A stretch of 64,000 nucleotides of DNA from an uncultured Acidimicrobiales bacterium. GTDB lineage: Bacteria > Actinomycetota > Acidimicrobiia > Acidimicrobiales > SZUA-35. Positions within the stretch are counted from its first letter, which is position 1, and the number at the start of each line of letters is the position of its first letter. A program made the translations under genes and the position numbers. Where the stretch lies: assembly GCA_937930695.1 (NCBI GenBank), contig CALHCB010000062.1, forward strand, positions 1 through 64,000, given 5' to 3'. The notes beneath the pieces were generated by a model. The model was not told the DNA's origin, did not search any database, and was given only the letters and a program-made list of their open reading frames with translations. Shown in pieces: positions 55,491-64,000 of the stretch.

Positions 55491-57113
55491 TTAGCGGAGT
55501 GCGGCTGAGCCGGGCGGCGCCAAGCCGACCCACGTGTTGCCTGGGGTGAGAGCCACAGGATTGAGCTCGGCGTCGAAGAGTCCGATCGGAACCTCGGGTC
55601 CGGGACGGCTCCAGACACCCTCGATCACTTTGCCGTCGGTGAGGATGAAGGCCTGTGCCTCTCCCACCGTGATGGCGTGAGGTGAGCGGCTGTCCGCCGG
55701 GCTCTGCGTGTACGGCGTCATCATGATCACGACGTTCTCGGGGGTGATGGCGCGGCCTGCGTCGTCCACGTGGACCCGACCGTTCATCGAACGGGTCCAG
55801 CCCGTGCCGTTCCACCGATAACTGACCTGTGCGTTGCCGAAGTCCACATCAATTCCCGCACTCGCGGCGCCCACGGATGCCTCGGCAGAGGATCGGAAGT
55901 TGAACAGCATGGGTGGAACAGATCCCTGGGCGCCCGCTGCCGCCCGAAGGTCTGCAGTCCGAGCGAAGAGGTTGTTCGGCGCCGTTCGTCCCGATGCCCG
56001 GTAGTAGGCGTTCGGGGCCTCGTTGGCGTTCACGTTGGTGATCTGGCGGGCGCCAAGGCCGTCGAGCACGTTGCTGTTGGCACCCGAAGCAGCGAGAAGC
56101 GGCCCATTGAGTGGCGCCAGAACATCGAAATCGCTCGTTCGTACCGAGCGAATCGGACCGATGATTGCGGGCTCGTGGCTCTGGAACATGGCGATGAGTC
56201 GGGTGAAGTTTCCTTCGACGACTACCTCGTAGACCACGTCGGCATCGTTTACTCCGGATTGCGGACGAGCTTTGTCGACGTTGTCGACCTTGGCTGCGAG
56301 AACCGGGACATTGCGGACGGCTGCAGTTGCTTCGCCGGTGAGCGGATGAACTGCGGGGAACAGCCGTGCCATCCGGCCCGCGTACTCAGGGCCATAGAGG
56401 AAGCCAGCCATGACCTCTCGGTAGGGCACGCCCGCATCAATTCGGCTTGCCCAGAAGGCCAGGCCTTCCGCCTCGGGCGTTCGACGCAACATGCCCACAT
56501 ACAGCATGGTGGCTCGGACGAGGCCATCGGTCTGACCCTTGAACTCTGGGCCCTCGGAGAAGCGAGCCATGACGACGCCGCGCTCAACACCGGCCTCGAG
56601 TTGTTCGATCCAGTAGGCGCGTCCCGATGCATCCGGACCCCGACCCAACACGTTCTGGTACACGCGATCGACGTAGTCGGCGTTGCTCAGCGCGCCGTAC
56701 CGAGCTTCAAACTCGGGCGACTTGGCGAAGAAGTTGGAGACGTCGTTGACCGTCCAGCCAGCGCCGATCCGGCCAGCCCAGAAGGTGAGGCCATCGAGAT
56801 CGGGAGAACGCTGCAGGTGGGCGTAGTAGAGCCTCACGATTGGAGCGACCGCATTGATGAACTCGGGGCTTGCAACCATCGTCTCGATGAGCGCGCCCGG
56901 ATCTTCGCCATCCCGAAGACGAGCGGCCCAGAACGCCAATCCCGCGGCGTCTGGCCTGCGGGCGAGGAAGTCCTGGTATTGCTGACCCACGAAGTCTTCG
57001 GGGGCGACATCGAGCGGTGAGGTTCCGGTCGCTCCGTCCTGGGCCGTGGCAAGAGGTGGAGCCAGGGTCGAAAGGAGGGCGGCGAGGAGGAATCCGATGA
57101 GCACGCGTCGCAT
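55491..57113 (-). CDS. Secreted protein: several DUF4214 repeats fused to a DUF3048 domain
   Basis: Repeated xxYxxxLxRxPDxxGLxFWxxxxxxG units; then PVLAAKVDNVDKARPQSGVNDADVVYEVVVEGNFTRLIAMFQSHEPAIIGPIRSVRTSDFD. Confidence 0.85.
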   Translation of the reverse strand: MRRVLIGFLLAALLSTLAPPLATAQDGATGTSPLDVAPEDFVGQQYQDFLARRPDAAGLAFWAARLRDGEDPGALIETMVASPEFINAVAPIVRLYYAHLQRSPDLDGLTFWAGRIGAGWTVNDVSNFFAKSPEFEARYGALSNADYVDRVYQNVLGRGPDASGRAYWIEQLEAGVERGVVMARFSEGPEFKGQTDGLVRATMLYVGMLRRTPEAEGLAFWASRIDAGVPYREVMAGFLYGPEYAGRMARLFPAVHPLTGEATAAVRNVPVLAAKVDNVDKARPQSGVNDADVVYEVVVEGNFTRLIAMFQSHEPAIIGPIRSVRTSDFDVLAPLNGPLLAASGANSNVLDGLGARQITNVNANEAPNAYYRASGRTAPNNLFARTADLRAAAGAQGSVPPMLFNFRSSAEASVGAASAGIDVDFGNAQVSYRWNGTGWTRSMNGRVHVDDAGRAITPENVVIMMTPYTQSPADSRSPHAITVGEAQAFILTDGKVIEGVWSRPGPEVPIGLFDAELNPVALTPGNTWVGLAPPGSAALR

Positions 57114-57194
57114 GGAACGCGACCCTAGTCAGCGTTTCTGCCTCTCACCACCGAGTGTGAAACATTGTCGCTCTAGGTGTTTTCACCCAGATCG

Positions 57195-57959
57195 TCAGGC
57201 GTCCACACCCACGGTGCAAGAATCGTCACCGCGAGCAACGGAGCCCTCGATCGCGACGGCTGTCTCGCCGTAGAGGTTCTCGAGGAGCCCCCGAACCATC
57301 CCGCGATCTACCGCGCAGATGACCGGATGCTCGATTGCCACATCGCCGAAGGGGCAGTGACCGGAAACGATCCGTAGGTCGCCGTCCTCACCTTCTGCGT
57401 GGGCCGCAAAACCATGGGCTGACAGAGCATCGGCAACGACATGCAGGGCTGATCGAAACGACTTCTGATCGTCGACAGAGGCTGATCCTGGCCGCATCGA
57501 ACCGGCCATTTTTCTTCCGAATTCCTCACCGACCTCTTCTGCGAGTTCGGCAGCAACATCGTTCCCGAGTCTCGACAGTGCCTTGCCGAGGAGTGTGACC
57601 AAGATGTCGTCGTGACCGAGGTCGAATTCCAGTTCGAGCTTCGGGCTCGTCGGCCGATATGCCTTCGCCGGTCGTCCTGCGCCACTGGCAGCCCGCTGAC
57701 CAACCTCGAGATAGCCCCCGGCAACCAGCTTGTCGAGATGATGTCGAGCAACGTTTGGATGCAGCCCAGTGGACTCCGCCACGTCGTTCGCCGTCATGCC
57801 ATCAGCGACTTTGTGCACCAACAGGTAGATGTCGCGGCGAGTGGGGTCGCCGAATGCTGAGGTGACGGCATTGACGAGGTTGGCGAACTCCGTCGGGTTG
57901 AGTGAACGCGTCAACGCCACAGGGTTGCCTGGATCAGTTGCGCGGGCCCGATCCGCCAT
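57195..57959 (-). CDS. HTH (ArsR/SufR-like) transcriptional regulator
   Basis: FGDPTRRDIYLLVHKVADGMTANDVAESTGLHPNVARHHLDKLVAGGYLEV; C-terminal Cys-x12-Cys-x32-Cys. Confidence 0.82.
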   Translation of the reverse strand: MADRARATDPGNPVALTRSLNPTEFANLVNAVTSAFGDPTRRDIYLLVHKVADGMTANDVAESTGLHPNVARHHLDKLVAGGYLEVGQRAASGAGRPAKAYRPTSPKLELEFDLGHDDILVTLLGKALSRLGNDVAAELAEEVGEEFGRKMAGSMRPGSASVDDQKSFRSALHVVADALSAHGFAAHAEGEDGDLRIVSGHCPFGDVAIEHPVICAVDRGMVRGLLENLYGETAVAIEGSVARGDDSCTVGVDA

Positions 57960-58053
57960 CCGGCGAGTCTAACGACAACCATGATTCAGCGTCGGGGGTC
58001 CGGCGGGCGGGTCCTAGACTCACCAGTCGGGGTCTCAGTAATCCCCAGAGGAG

Positions 58054-59199
58054 ATGTTCGTGTCGCTTACACAAGAAGCAGTCATCGAGGCCCTTCGGCC
58101 TGTCCAGGACCCCGAGCTGCATCGCAGCATCGTGGATCTCGGCATGGTCAATCGGATCGACATCGCATCTCCCGACGTCACGGTCGCCATCGATCTGACG
58201 ATCGCAGGCTGTCCGCTCCGAGCCGAGATCAACAACAGCGTTGTCAACGCGGTCGTCGCCCTTGATGGCGCAGACAACGTGACGGTCGAGTTCGGCGTCA
58301 TGAACGACGAACAACGAGAGAAGATCCGTCGAGACCTGCACGGCGATCCTGGAGCAACCGCTGGATCACAGCAGGCTCACGGTCATGCCGAGGGGCGAGC
58401 CATTCCGTTCGCCGATCCGGGATCGAACACGCGTGTGCTCCTCATTGCCTCTGGCAAGGGTGGCGTCGGAAAGAGCTCGGTCACGACCAACCTTTCGGTC
58501 GCTCTTGCTGCTCGAGGCAAGAAGGTCGCTGTCGTTGATGCCGACGTGTGGGGCTTTTCCATCCCAAAGATGCTCGGTGTCGACCGGGAGCCGACGATCA
58601 TCGACGAGATGATCGTGCCGCCAGAGGCCAACGGCGTTCGGTGCATTTCGATGGGATTCTTCGTCGAAGAGGATCAACCCGTCATCTGGCGTGGTCCGAT
58701 GCTCCACAAGGCACTCGAGCAGTTCCTCACCGACGTCTTTTGGGATGACCCCGACTACCTCGTGGTTGATCTCCCACCGGGCACCGGCGATATTTCGCTG
58801 TCGATCTCGCAGTTCCTGCCTCGTGGCGAGCTGATCGTCGTCACCACGCCCCAGCCTGCGGCGCAGCGAGTGGCGCAGCGTGCGGCATACATGGCCCACA
58901 AGGTCAACATCGCGGTCACCGGCGTCATCGAAAACATGAGCTGGTTCACCGGCGACGATGGCAAGCGCTACGAGCTGTTCGGCGCTGGCGGCGGCGACGA
59001 GCTGGCGAAACAGCTTGACGTGCCACTGCTCGCAACCGTTCCGTTGGTCACCGAACTCCGAGAAGGGGGCGATACCGGCTCTCCGATCGCTACCCAGACC
59101 GAGACCGAAGCCGGAAAGATCTTCGCTGATCTGGCGGAATTGCTCGACGTCACGCTGGCGCCGAAGCGTCGCTATCACTCCGAACTCAAAATCAACTGA
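58054..59199 (+). CDS. Mrp/NBP35 family iron-sulfur carrier ATPase
   Basis: N-terminal MIP18/DUF59 region; IASGKGGVGKSSVTTNLSVALAARGKKVAVVDADVWGFSIPKMLG. Confidence 0.93.
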   Translation: MFVSLTQEAVIEALRPVQDPELHRSIVDLGMVNRIDIASPDVTVAIDLTIAGCPLRAEINNSVVNAVVALDGADNVTVEFGVMNDEQREKIRRDLHGDPGATAGSQQAHGHAEGRAIPFADPGSNTRVLLIASGKGGVGKSSVTTNLSVALAARGKKVAVVDADVWGFSIPKMLGVDREPTIIDEMIVPPEANGVRCISMGFFVEEDQPVIWRGPMLHKALEQFLTDVFWDDPDYLVVDLPPGTGDISLSISQFLPRGELIVVTTPQPAAQRVAQRAAYMAHKVNIAVTGVIENMSWFTGDDGKRYELFGAGGGDELAKQLDVPLLATVPLVTELREGGDTGSPIATQTETEAGKIFADLAELLDVTLAPKRRYHSELKIN

Positions 59200-59220
59200 C
59201 GTCCTGGATAGGTTGCACAA

Positions 59221-59463
59221 ATGGATCTGAAGATCGGTATCGCCCACTCCGCGCAGGTTGTTGACGTCGAACTCCCCGACGACGTCGACCGGGCAGAGCT
59301 CAAGAGCAGGATCGAGGCGGCGCTCGGGTCCGTTGACAACGGGGCCGTGCTGTGGGTCACCGACAAGCGCGGGGCCGAGGTCGCAGTGCCTGCGGATCGG
59401 GTTTCCTTCGTTCAGCTCGGGAGCGACGACGACGACAGTCGCCGCATCGGCTTCGGGGCCTGA
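59221..59463 (+). CDS. DUF3107-like small protein
   Basis: MDLKIGIAHSAQVVDVELPDDVDRAELKSRIEAAL...VAVPADRVSFVQLG. Confidence 0.82.
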   Translation: MDLKIGIAHSAQVVDVELPDDVDRAELKSRIEAALGSVDNGAVLWVTDKRGAEVAVPADRVSFVQLGSDDDDSRRIGFGA

Positions 59464-59464
59464 T

Positions 59465-60343
59465 CTGGCTCCACGTGGTCTCCTCGACCGCCGGCTGCTG
59501 ATCGTCGCCGGAAAAGGAGGGGTGGGCCGCTCGACGGTCGCCGCCGCGCTCGCAATCCGAGCTGCCGATGCAGGGGCCAGAGTGCTCGCGGTCGACGTCG
59601 TCGCAGACGGCGGGCTTTCTGCTGCTCTGTCATCACAGCGTGACTCGGCGAGCCATAACTCGCCGGGTTCCATCGAGGTGCTCGCTTTGAGTACCGAGGA
59701 GGCGCTTCGGGAGTATCTCGACATCTACCTGCGGCTTCCGGTTTCCCCCAGTCGTATTGGCCCGATCGCGTCCATCTTCGACTACGTCGCGACTGCGGCC
59801 CCCGGCGTGCGGGAGATTCTGACGATCGGCAAGATCGCCTATGAGGTGCGTGAAGCGAATTGGGATCTCGTCGTCGTCGATGGGCCAGCAACTGGTCATT
59901 GCGTCGAGCTGCTTGCTGCGGCGGACAACCTTCGAGACCTCATTGGCATCGGCCCCTTGGTTGAGCAGACAACTTGGGTCGCGGACATTCTTGGAGACCC
60001 GACGCTCACCGGCATCTTGGTGGTTGCCCAGCCCGAAGAGCTTCCTGTTCTTGAAACCGTCGATCTCGTTGCCCGTCTCGCAGCGGAGACGGCAGTCGAC
60101 GTCGCCGGCCTCGTGGTGAACCGAGTTCCGACGTTGCTCGATCAGGCTGACATCGCGGAGGCAAAACGGCTCGCAACGGGCGACGACGGGATGGGATGGG
60201 CCGCCCACATCGCACTCACCAACTCCAACACTGCCCACGAGCAGCTCGAGCAGCTCGCGTTGCTCCAACTCCCCACGACGTTGGTGCCGGTCGATGCCGC
60301 GCCCATAGCGAGCGCTCTCAACGCGCTCGACGGATTCGCATGA
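59465..60343 (+). CDS. ArsA-family ATPase 1
   Basis: RRLLIVAGKGGVGRSTVAAALAIRAADAGARVLAVDV; start codon unclear, possibly CTG at 59465. Confidence 0.8.
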   Translation: MAPRGLLDRRLLIVAGKGGVGRSTVAAALAIRAADAGARVLAVDVVADGGLSAALSSQRDSASHNSPGSIEVLALSTEEALREYLDIYLRLPVSPSRIGPIASIFDYVATAAPGVREILTIGKIAYEVREANWDLVVVDGPATGHCVELLAAADNLRDLIGIGPLVEQTTWVADILGDPTLTGILVVAQPEELPVLETVDLVARLAAETAVDVAGLVVNRVPTLLDQADIAEAKRLATGDDGMGWAAHIALTNSNTAHEQLEQLALLQLPTTLVPVDAAPIASALNALDGFA

Positions 60344-61413
60344 AGACCCCAGCTGACTCGATGACAGCAGCAGACGAACTGATCCGCACTGCGCAGGTCA
60401 TCATCGTTGTTGGACCGGGGGGAGTGGGGAAGACGACGTTGTCCGCTGCGCTCGCTGCTCGTGCCGCCCGTACACACCACAGGCGAACGCTCGTGGTCAC
60501 CGTCGACCCCGCCCGACGCCTCGCAGATGCGCTCGGTCTCGAAGGATTTGACGACGAGGCAGTTCTTGTCCCCGTCGGTTCGGGCAAGGGCCGGTTCTGG
60601 GCCCAAATGGTCGATATGGAGCGGAGCTGGGATTCGCTCGTGAAACGAGTTGCCCCCGACAACTCGACCGCTGACCAACTCCTGGCGAACCGCTTGTATC
60701 GAACCCTGACGCAACGCTTCGTGCAGAGTCACGACTACATCGCCCTGGACCAACTCGTTGAGCTGGCTGATGACGATCGATACGACCTGGTGGTTATCGA
60801 TACCCCGCCATCGGTTCACGCACTCGACGTGTTGGATGCGCCAGAGCGCATGTTGGACTTCTTTGGGAGTCGGCTCCTCCGGTGGCTGACGGCGCCCTAT
60901 CGGAGCCGCTTGGTGATGACCGCGGCCAAGCCATTTCTGGCAGTGGCCGAGCGAGTGCTCGGAGGGCCGTTTCTCGCTGAAATCGCCGACTTCTTTTGGT
61001 TGTTCTCGAGTCTGCAGCCCGAGTTCGTCACTCGGTCGACCGAGGTTCGGAACCGACTCGACGATGCGGGCACCCGCTATGTGGTTGTGCACACTGCTGA
61101 GGACGGTCCGGCGCAACAAGCACGCGAACTTTCCGCAGAGTTGGGCGATCGAGGCCACAAGGTCGCGCTTCGGTTGGTGAACCGAGTGCTTCCGGCTGCC
61201 ATCAGAACAGTTGATGACGCAGCCATCCAAACGGTCGCTGGGGTCGAGCTTCGAGCAGCCGTACGATCCGTTCGAGAGCAAGCGATCCGCCAGCTCGATC
61301 TCGTCAGTAGCGCTGATGATGGCAACGACAACGACCAGCCCGTGCAATCTGTCTCGTGGCATGGTGAGGCCGTCGGTGATCTGGACGGACTGATCGAGCT
61401 TCTCGACGGCTGA
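60340..61413 (+). CDS. ArsA-family ATPase 2
   Basis: VIIVVGPGGVGKTTLSAALAARAARTHHRRTLVVTVDPARRLADALGL; YDLVVIDTPPSVHALDVLDAP. Confidence 0.92.
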   Translation: MKTPADSMTAADELIRTAQVIIVVGPGGVGKTTLSAALAARAARTHHRRTLVVTVDPARRLADALGLEGFDDEAVLVPVGSGKGRFWAQMVDMERSWDSLVKRVAPDNSTADQLLANRLYRTLTQRFVQSHDYIALDQLVELADDDRYDLVVIDTPPSVHALDVLDAPERMLDFFGSRLLRWLTAPYRSRLVMTAAKPFLAVAERVLGGPFLAEIADFFWLFSSLQPEFVTRSTEVRNRLDDAGTRYVVVHTAEDGPAQQARELSAELGDRGHKVALRLVNRVLPAAIRTVDDAAIQTVAGVELRAAVRSVREQAIRQLDLVSSADDGNDNDQPVQSVSWHGEAVGDLDGLIELLDG

Positions 61414-61511
61414 TCTGGCGCGGGGAGAACGACCTATACAGGTGCTGGGCCAGGAGGACTGCGTGGTGAGTGACCCCGCCGTTGATGGCCGAGGGGATTC
61501 GGGGCGATGCT

Positions 61512-61534
61512 CTCCTCAGGAGCTTCCTGAGGAG
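61512..61534 (+). promoter_or_regulatory. Perfect 10-bp hairpin overlapping the Shine-Dalgarno of the next ORF
   Basis: CTCCTCAGGA-GCT-TCCTGAGGAG; ends 6 nt before ATG at 61541. Confidence 0.65.
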
Positions 61535-61540
61535 GATGTG

Positions 61541-61744
61541 ATGTCCAACATGTCGCTTGACACCTGGGCCGACGAGATCGTGCGAGACGAGTCCCGGATG
61601 GTGCACCCATGTCCGCGTTGCCAGACCAGCGGAGCCGTCGACTTCTTCGACTTGGTTCGGGGCGTCGCTTCCCTGCATTGTCCGTCATGTCCGACCGCAT
61701 GGACCGTCGAGACAGAAGCGCCCTACGCCAACCGAAATCGCTGA
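61541..61744 (+). CDS. Small zinc-ribbon-like protein
   Basis: MVHPCPRCQTSGAVDFFDLVRGVASLHCPSCPTAW, two CPxC knuckles. Confidence 0.7.
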   Translation: MSNMSLDTWADEIVRDESRMVHPCPRCQTSGAVDFFDLVRGVASLHCPSCPTAWTVETEAPYANRNR

Positions 61745-61798
61745 TACTCCGCTGAGCGAGCATCCCCTCACGGGGTTCGCACTCAGTAGCCTGCATCC

Positions 61799-63271
61799 GT
61801 GGCCAGCCTGAACGATCTTGCCAGCCGACATTCTGAACTGAGTTCGGAGCAACGGCTGCATCTGCGACGCCTCATCGGATCGTGGAGTCTGCTGTCCGAC
61901 CTGTCATTTGCAGACTTGCTCCTCTTGGTGCCCGTAACAAAGGGCCAGGGAGGTCAGCCACAGCGCTTCGTGACGGTCGGGCAAGTTCGTCCCGCTACCG
62001 CCCACACGCTCTACCGAGAAGACCAGGTTGGGCGCTTCTCGTCCTTTGAAGATCGCCCCGTGCTCGTCGAGGCACTCACAAGCCGAGCTGCGGTGCGGGC
62101 GCAAGTCCACCGTGACGGGGTTCAGGAAGAAGTCAACGTCATCGCCGTGCCCGTTCGCCACGGCAACGAGACGATTGCGGTGCTGAGTTACGAGGCCCGG
62201 GTGTCGCCCGATCGGGCAAACAGCGACCTGGAGATGGCGTACGACGGGGTTTCGGATCGAATCATCACGATGATCTCCGTTGGTGACTTTCCGTTCGCCT
62301 ATGAGGAGGCGGAATCCGAACTCGCTCCTCGTGTCGGGGACGGCGTGATCATCGTCAATGGGAAGGCGAAGGTGACGTATTCATCGCCGAACGCCGTGTC
62401 TGCGCTGCATCGGATGGGGTTTCACGCGAACGCGGTTGGTCGCGAACTCGATGATCTTGGTTTTCAACATGATGCCTTGAGGACAGCCTTCCGCCTGCGA
62501 GTGCCGATAACCGACGAGATCGAGCGCGGGACCTCGATCGCCATCATGATGCGGCTCTTGCCGCTGCTCGACGCGGGCGAAATCACCGGAGCGGTAGTGC
62601 TGTTGCGAGACGTGTCTGATCTGCGTCGACAAGAGCGATTGCTGGTGTCGATGGACGCCACGATTCGAGAGATCCACCATCGGGTGAAGAACAATTTGCA
62701 AACAGTTTCGTCGTTGCTGCGGCTTCAAGGTCGTCGAGTCGAGGTTCCTGAGGCGAAACAGGCCATCGAAGAATCCGTTCGCAGGATCCGATCCATTGCG
62801 CTCGTCCACGAAATCCTGGCCCAGGAGGGAGGCGACGATGTTGAGTTCGAGGAGATCTTGCGACCCATCGTGGCCATGGTCGAAGAGGGGCTGGTCGCCC
62901 CGGATCGGCCGATCATCTTTCGGGTCATCGGCGATGGCCCGATCATGCCAGCATCAACGGCAAGCTCACTGGCTGTCGTATTGACCGAATTACTGCAGAA
63001 CGCGGTGGAACACGGATATCCGCCAGGAAGTAGCGGCGGCAACATCACGATCGAGATGGTGACTGATCCCGAAGGGCTTGCCGTGCGCGTGCACGATGAC
63101 GGCGCTGGACTTCCGGCAGACTTTGATCTGAACGAGTCGAAGGATCTGGGGTTGACCATCGCAAGAACGTTGGCCTCCGGCGACCTGCGGGGCCAAATTT
63201 CGCTCCGGCCGGCATCTCCAGAACCTGGGGCGCCAGGCGCGGTGGCAGAGATTCAAGTCAAATTTGATTGA
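61799..63271 (+). CDS. Sensor histidine kinase (HisKA_2/HWE, PdtaS-like)
   Basis: DATIREIHHRVKNNLQTVSSLLRLQGRR and VVLTELLQNAVEHGYPPG...HDDGAGLPADFD. Confidence 0.9.
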   Translation: MASLNDLASRHSELSSEQRLHLRRLIGSWSLLSDLSFADLLLLVPVTKGQGGQPQRFVTVGQVRPATAHTLYREDQVGRFSSFEDRPVLVEALTSRAAVRAQVHRDGVQEEVNVIAVPVRHGNETIAVLSYEARVSPDRANSDLEMAYDGVSDRIITMISVGDFPFAYEEAESELAPRVGDGVIIVNGKAKVTYSSPNAVSALHRMGFHANAVGRELDDLGFQHDALRTAFRLRVPITDEIERGTSIAIMMRLLPLLDAGEITGAVVLLRDVSDLRRQERLLVSMDATIREIHHRVKNNLQTVSSLLRLQGRRVEVPEAKQAIEESVRRIRSIALVHEILAQEGGDDVEFEEILRPIVAMVEEGLVAPDRPIIFRVIGDGPIMPASTASSLAVVLTELLQNAVEHGYPPGSSGGNITIEMVTDPEGLAVRVHDDGAGLPADFDLNESKDLGLTIARTLASGDLRGQISLRPASPEPGAPGAVAEIQVKFD

Positions 63272-63275
63272 GGTG

Positions 63276-63307
63276 GTTCATCACTCGGCCAAAGCCGAGT
63301 GATGAAC
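63276..63307. terminator. Bidirectional hairpin terminator between convergent kinase and whiB genes
   Basis: GTTCATCACTCGGC-CAAA-GCCGAGTGATGAAC, perfect 14-bp stem, 4-nt loop. Confidence 0.7.
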
Positions 63308-63316
63308 ACGCTCCTC

Positions 63317-63685
63317 TTAAAGCTGGCTGCGGCGCCGTGCGAGGTACGTTCGGCGAAGGTCGCGGCGTTCCTCTTCGGATGTGCCGCCCCATACGCCGGT
63401 GTCTTGGTTGGCTCGAAGCGCAAACTCCAGACACTCGATCTGAGCCGGGCAGCTCATGCAAACAGCCTTGGCCTCATCGATCTGGGTGATGGCCAACCCT
63501 GTGGTGCCAATCGGAAAGAACAAGTCAGGATCAGTGTCCCGGCACGCAGCGGTTGCTCGCCAACTTGTATCAATCGGATCGTCGGGCCTTGCGGCCACTC
63601 GTCGTGCAACCCGATCGAACATCGATGGCCCTAGAGCGCCATGGTCATCCAACGAGCGTGAGGTGTGACCCTCTGCAATCGTCAT
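63317..63685 (-). CDS. WhiB-family transcriptional regulator
   Basis: WRATAACRDTDPDLFFPIG...CMSCPAQIECLEFALRANQDTGVWGGTSEEERRDLRR. Confidence 0.93.
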   Translation of the reverse strand: MTIAEGHTSRSLDDHGALGPSMFDRVARRVAARPDDPIDTSWRATAACRDTDPDLFFPIGTTGLAITQIDEAKAVCMSCPAQIECLEFALRANQDTGVWGGTSEEERRDLRRTYLARRRSQL

Positions 63686-63781
63686 CTACTGTCCTCCCCA
63701 ACAGTCGACTTGGGCCGACGAATGATTTCGCCAGCCCCCGAGAGAACGTAGCTTTTAGTTTGAAGCCCGTAAAGAGTTTGT

Positions 63782-64000
63782 GTGCCTGAATTTCGAGTTT
63801 CTGACGCAATTCCAAAAATCATCGCTCATCGGGGGGCTTCGGTCGCCTTTCCAGAGAACACCGTTCAGGCCTTCGTCGGGGCCCGGACTCTGGGTGCAGA
63901 TGGGAGCGAGCTTGACGTGCGGCGAACGGGTGACGGCGTGCTGGTCGTGCATCACGACGCCCATCTGGCTGATGGGCGTCTCATTCGTTCGCTGGCACGA
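63782..64000 (+). CDS. Glycerophosphodiester phosphodiesterase family protein (truncated by window end)
   Basis: Direct translation from [53 protein letters not shown]. Confidence 0.85.
   Translation, partial: MPEFRVSDAIPKIIAHRGASVAFPENTVQAFVGARTLGADGSELDVRRTGDGVLVVHHDAHLADGRLIRSLAR

Noticed and set aside
58366-59724. 452-aa minus-strand ORF
   Set aside because: Antisense to Mrp/DUF3107/ArsA genes; shadow ORF.

Overview
This 64 kb window has high GC content and is densely coding. It looks like actinobacterial, probably Acidimicrobiia-like, chromosome; that placement is my inference from gene content (WhiB, DUF3107, DUF5317, paired ArsA ATPases, PdtaS-like kinase). I found no tRNA, rRNA, CRISPR array, transposase or prophage. 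Main blocks: (1) acyl-CoA/fatty-acid type metabolism at 1-13.8 kb, including a decayed metallo-beta-lactamase gene. (2) A corrinoid-dependent demethylation operon at 16.3-22.5 kb: non-pyrrolysine MttB-like methyltransferase, RamA-like ASKHA activator, pterin-dependent methyltransferase, Virulence_fact-domain protein, DUF1638 protein and corrinoid protein. It is divergent from an IclR regulator plus an inositol-monophosphatase-like gene, and the intergenic region carries strong inverted repeats. (3) Secreted and surface proteins: DUF4214 proteins, M64-like metallopeptidase, RTX-repeat protein, beta-propeller protein, sortase. (4) A complete System I cytochrome c maturation operon, ccmABCDEFGH plus a ccmI-like gene (35.3-41.9 kb). 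(5) A mobile-domain PEP-utilising protein / SEC-C protein / histidine phosphatase operon. (6) A cNMP-binding protein beside an asymmetric heterodimeric ABC exporter. (7) A P-loop ATPase cluster (Mrp/NBP35, DUF3107, two ArsA-like) running into a zinc-ribbon ORF with an SD-sequestering hairpin, a PdtaS-like kinase and WhiB. Other signals: a 46-nt palindromic repeat in three copies flanking one secreted-protein gene, and two small paralogous ORFs of unknown function 37 kb apart. The strongest candidate for an under-described system is the corrinoid demethylase operon, with its shared Arg/Gly-rich tails and two accessory proteins of unknown role. All family assignments come from reading the translations; no database search was run.
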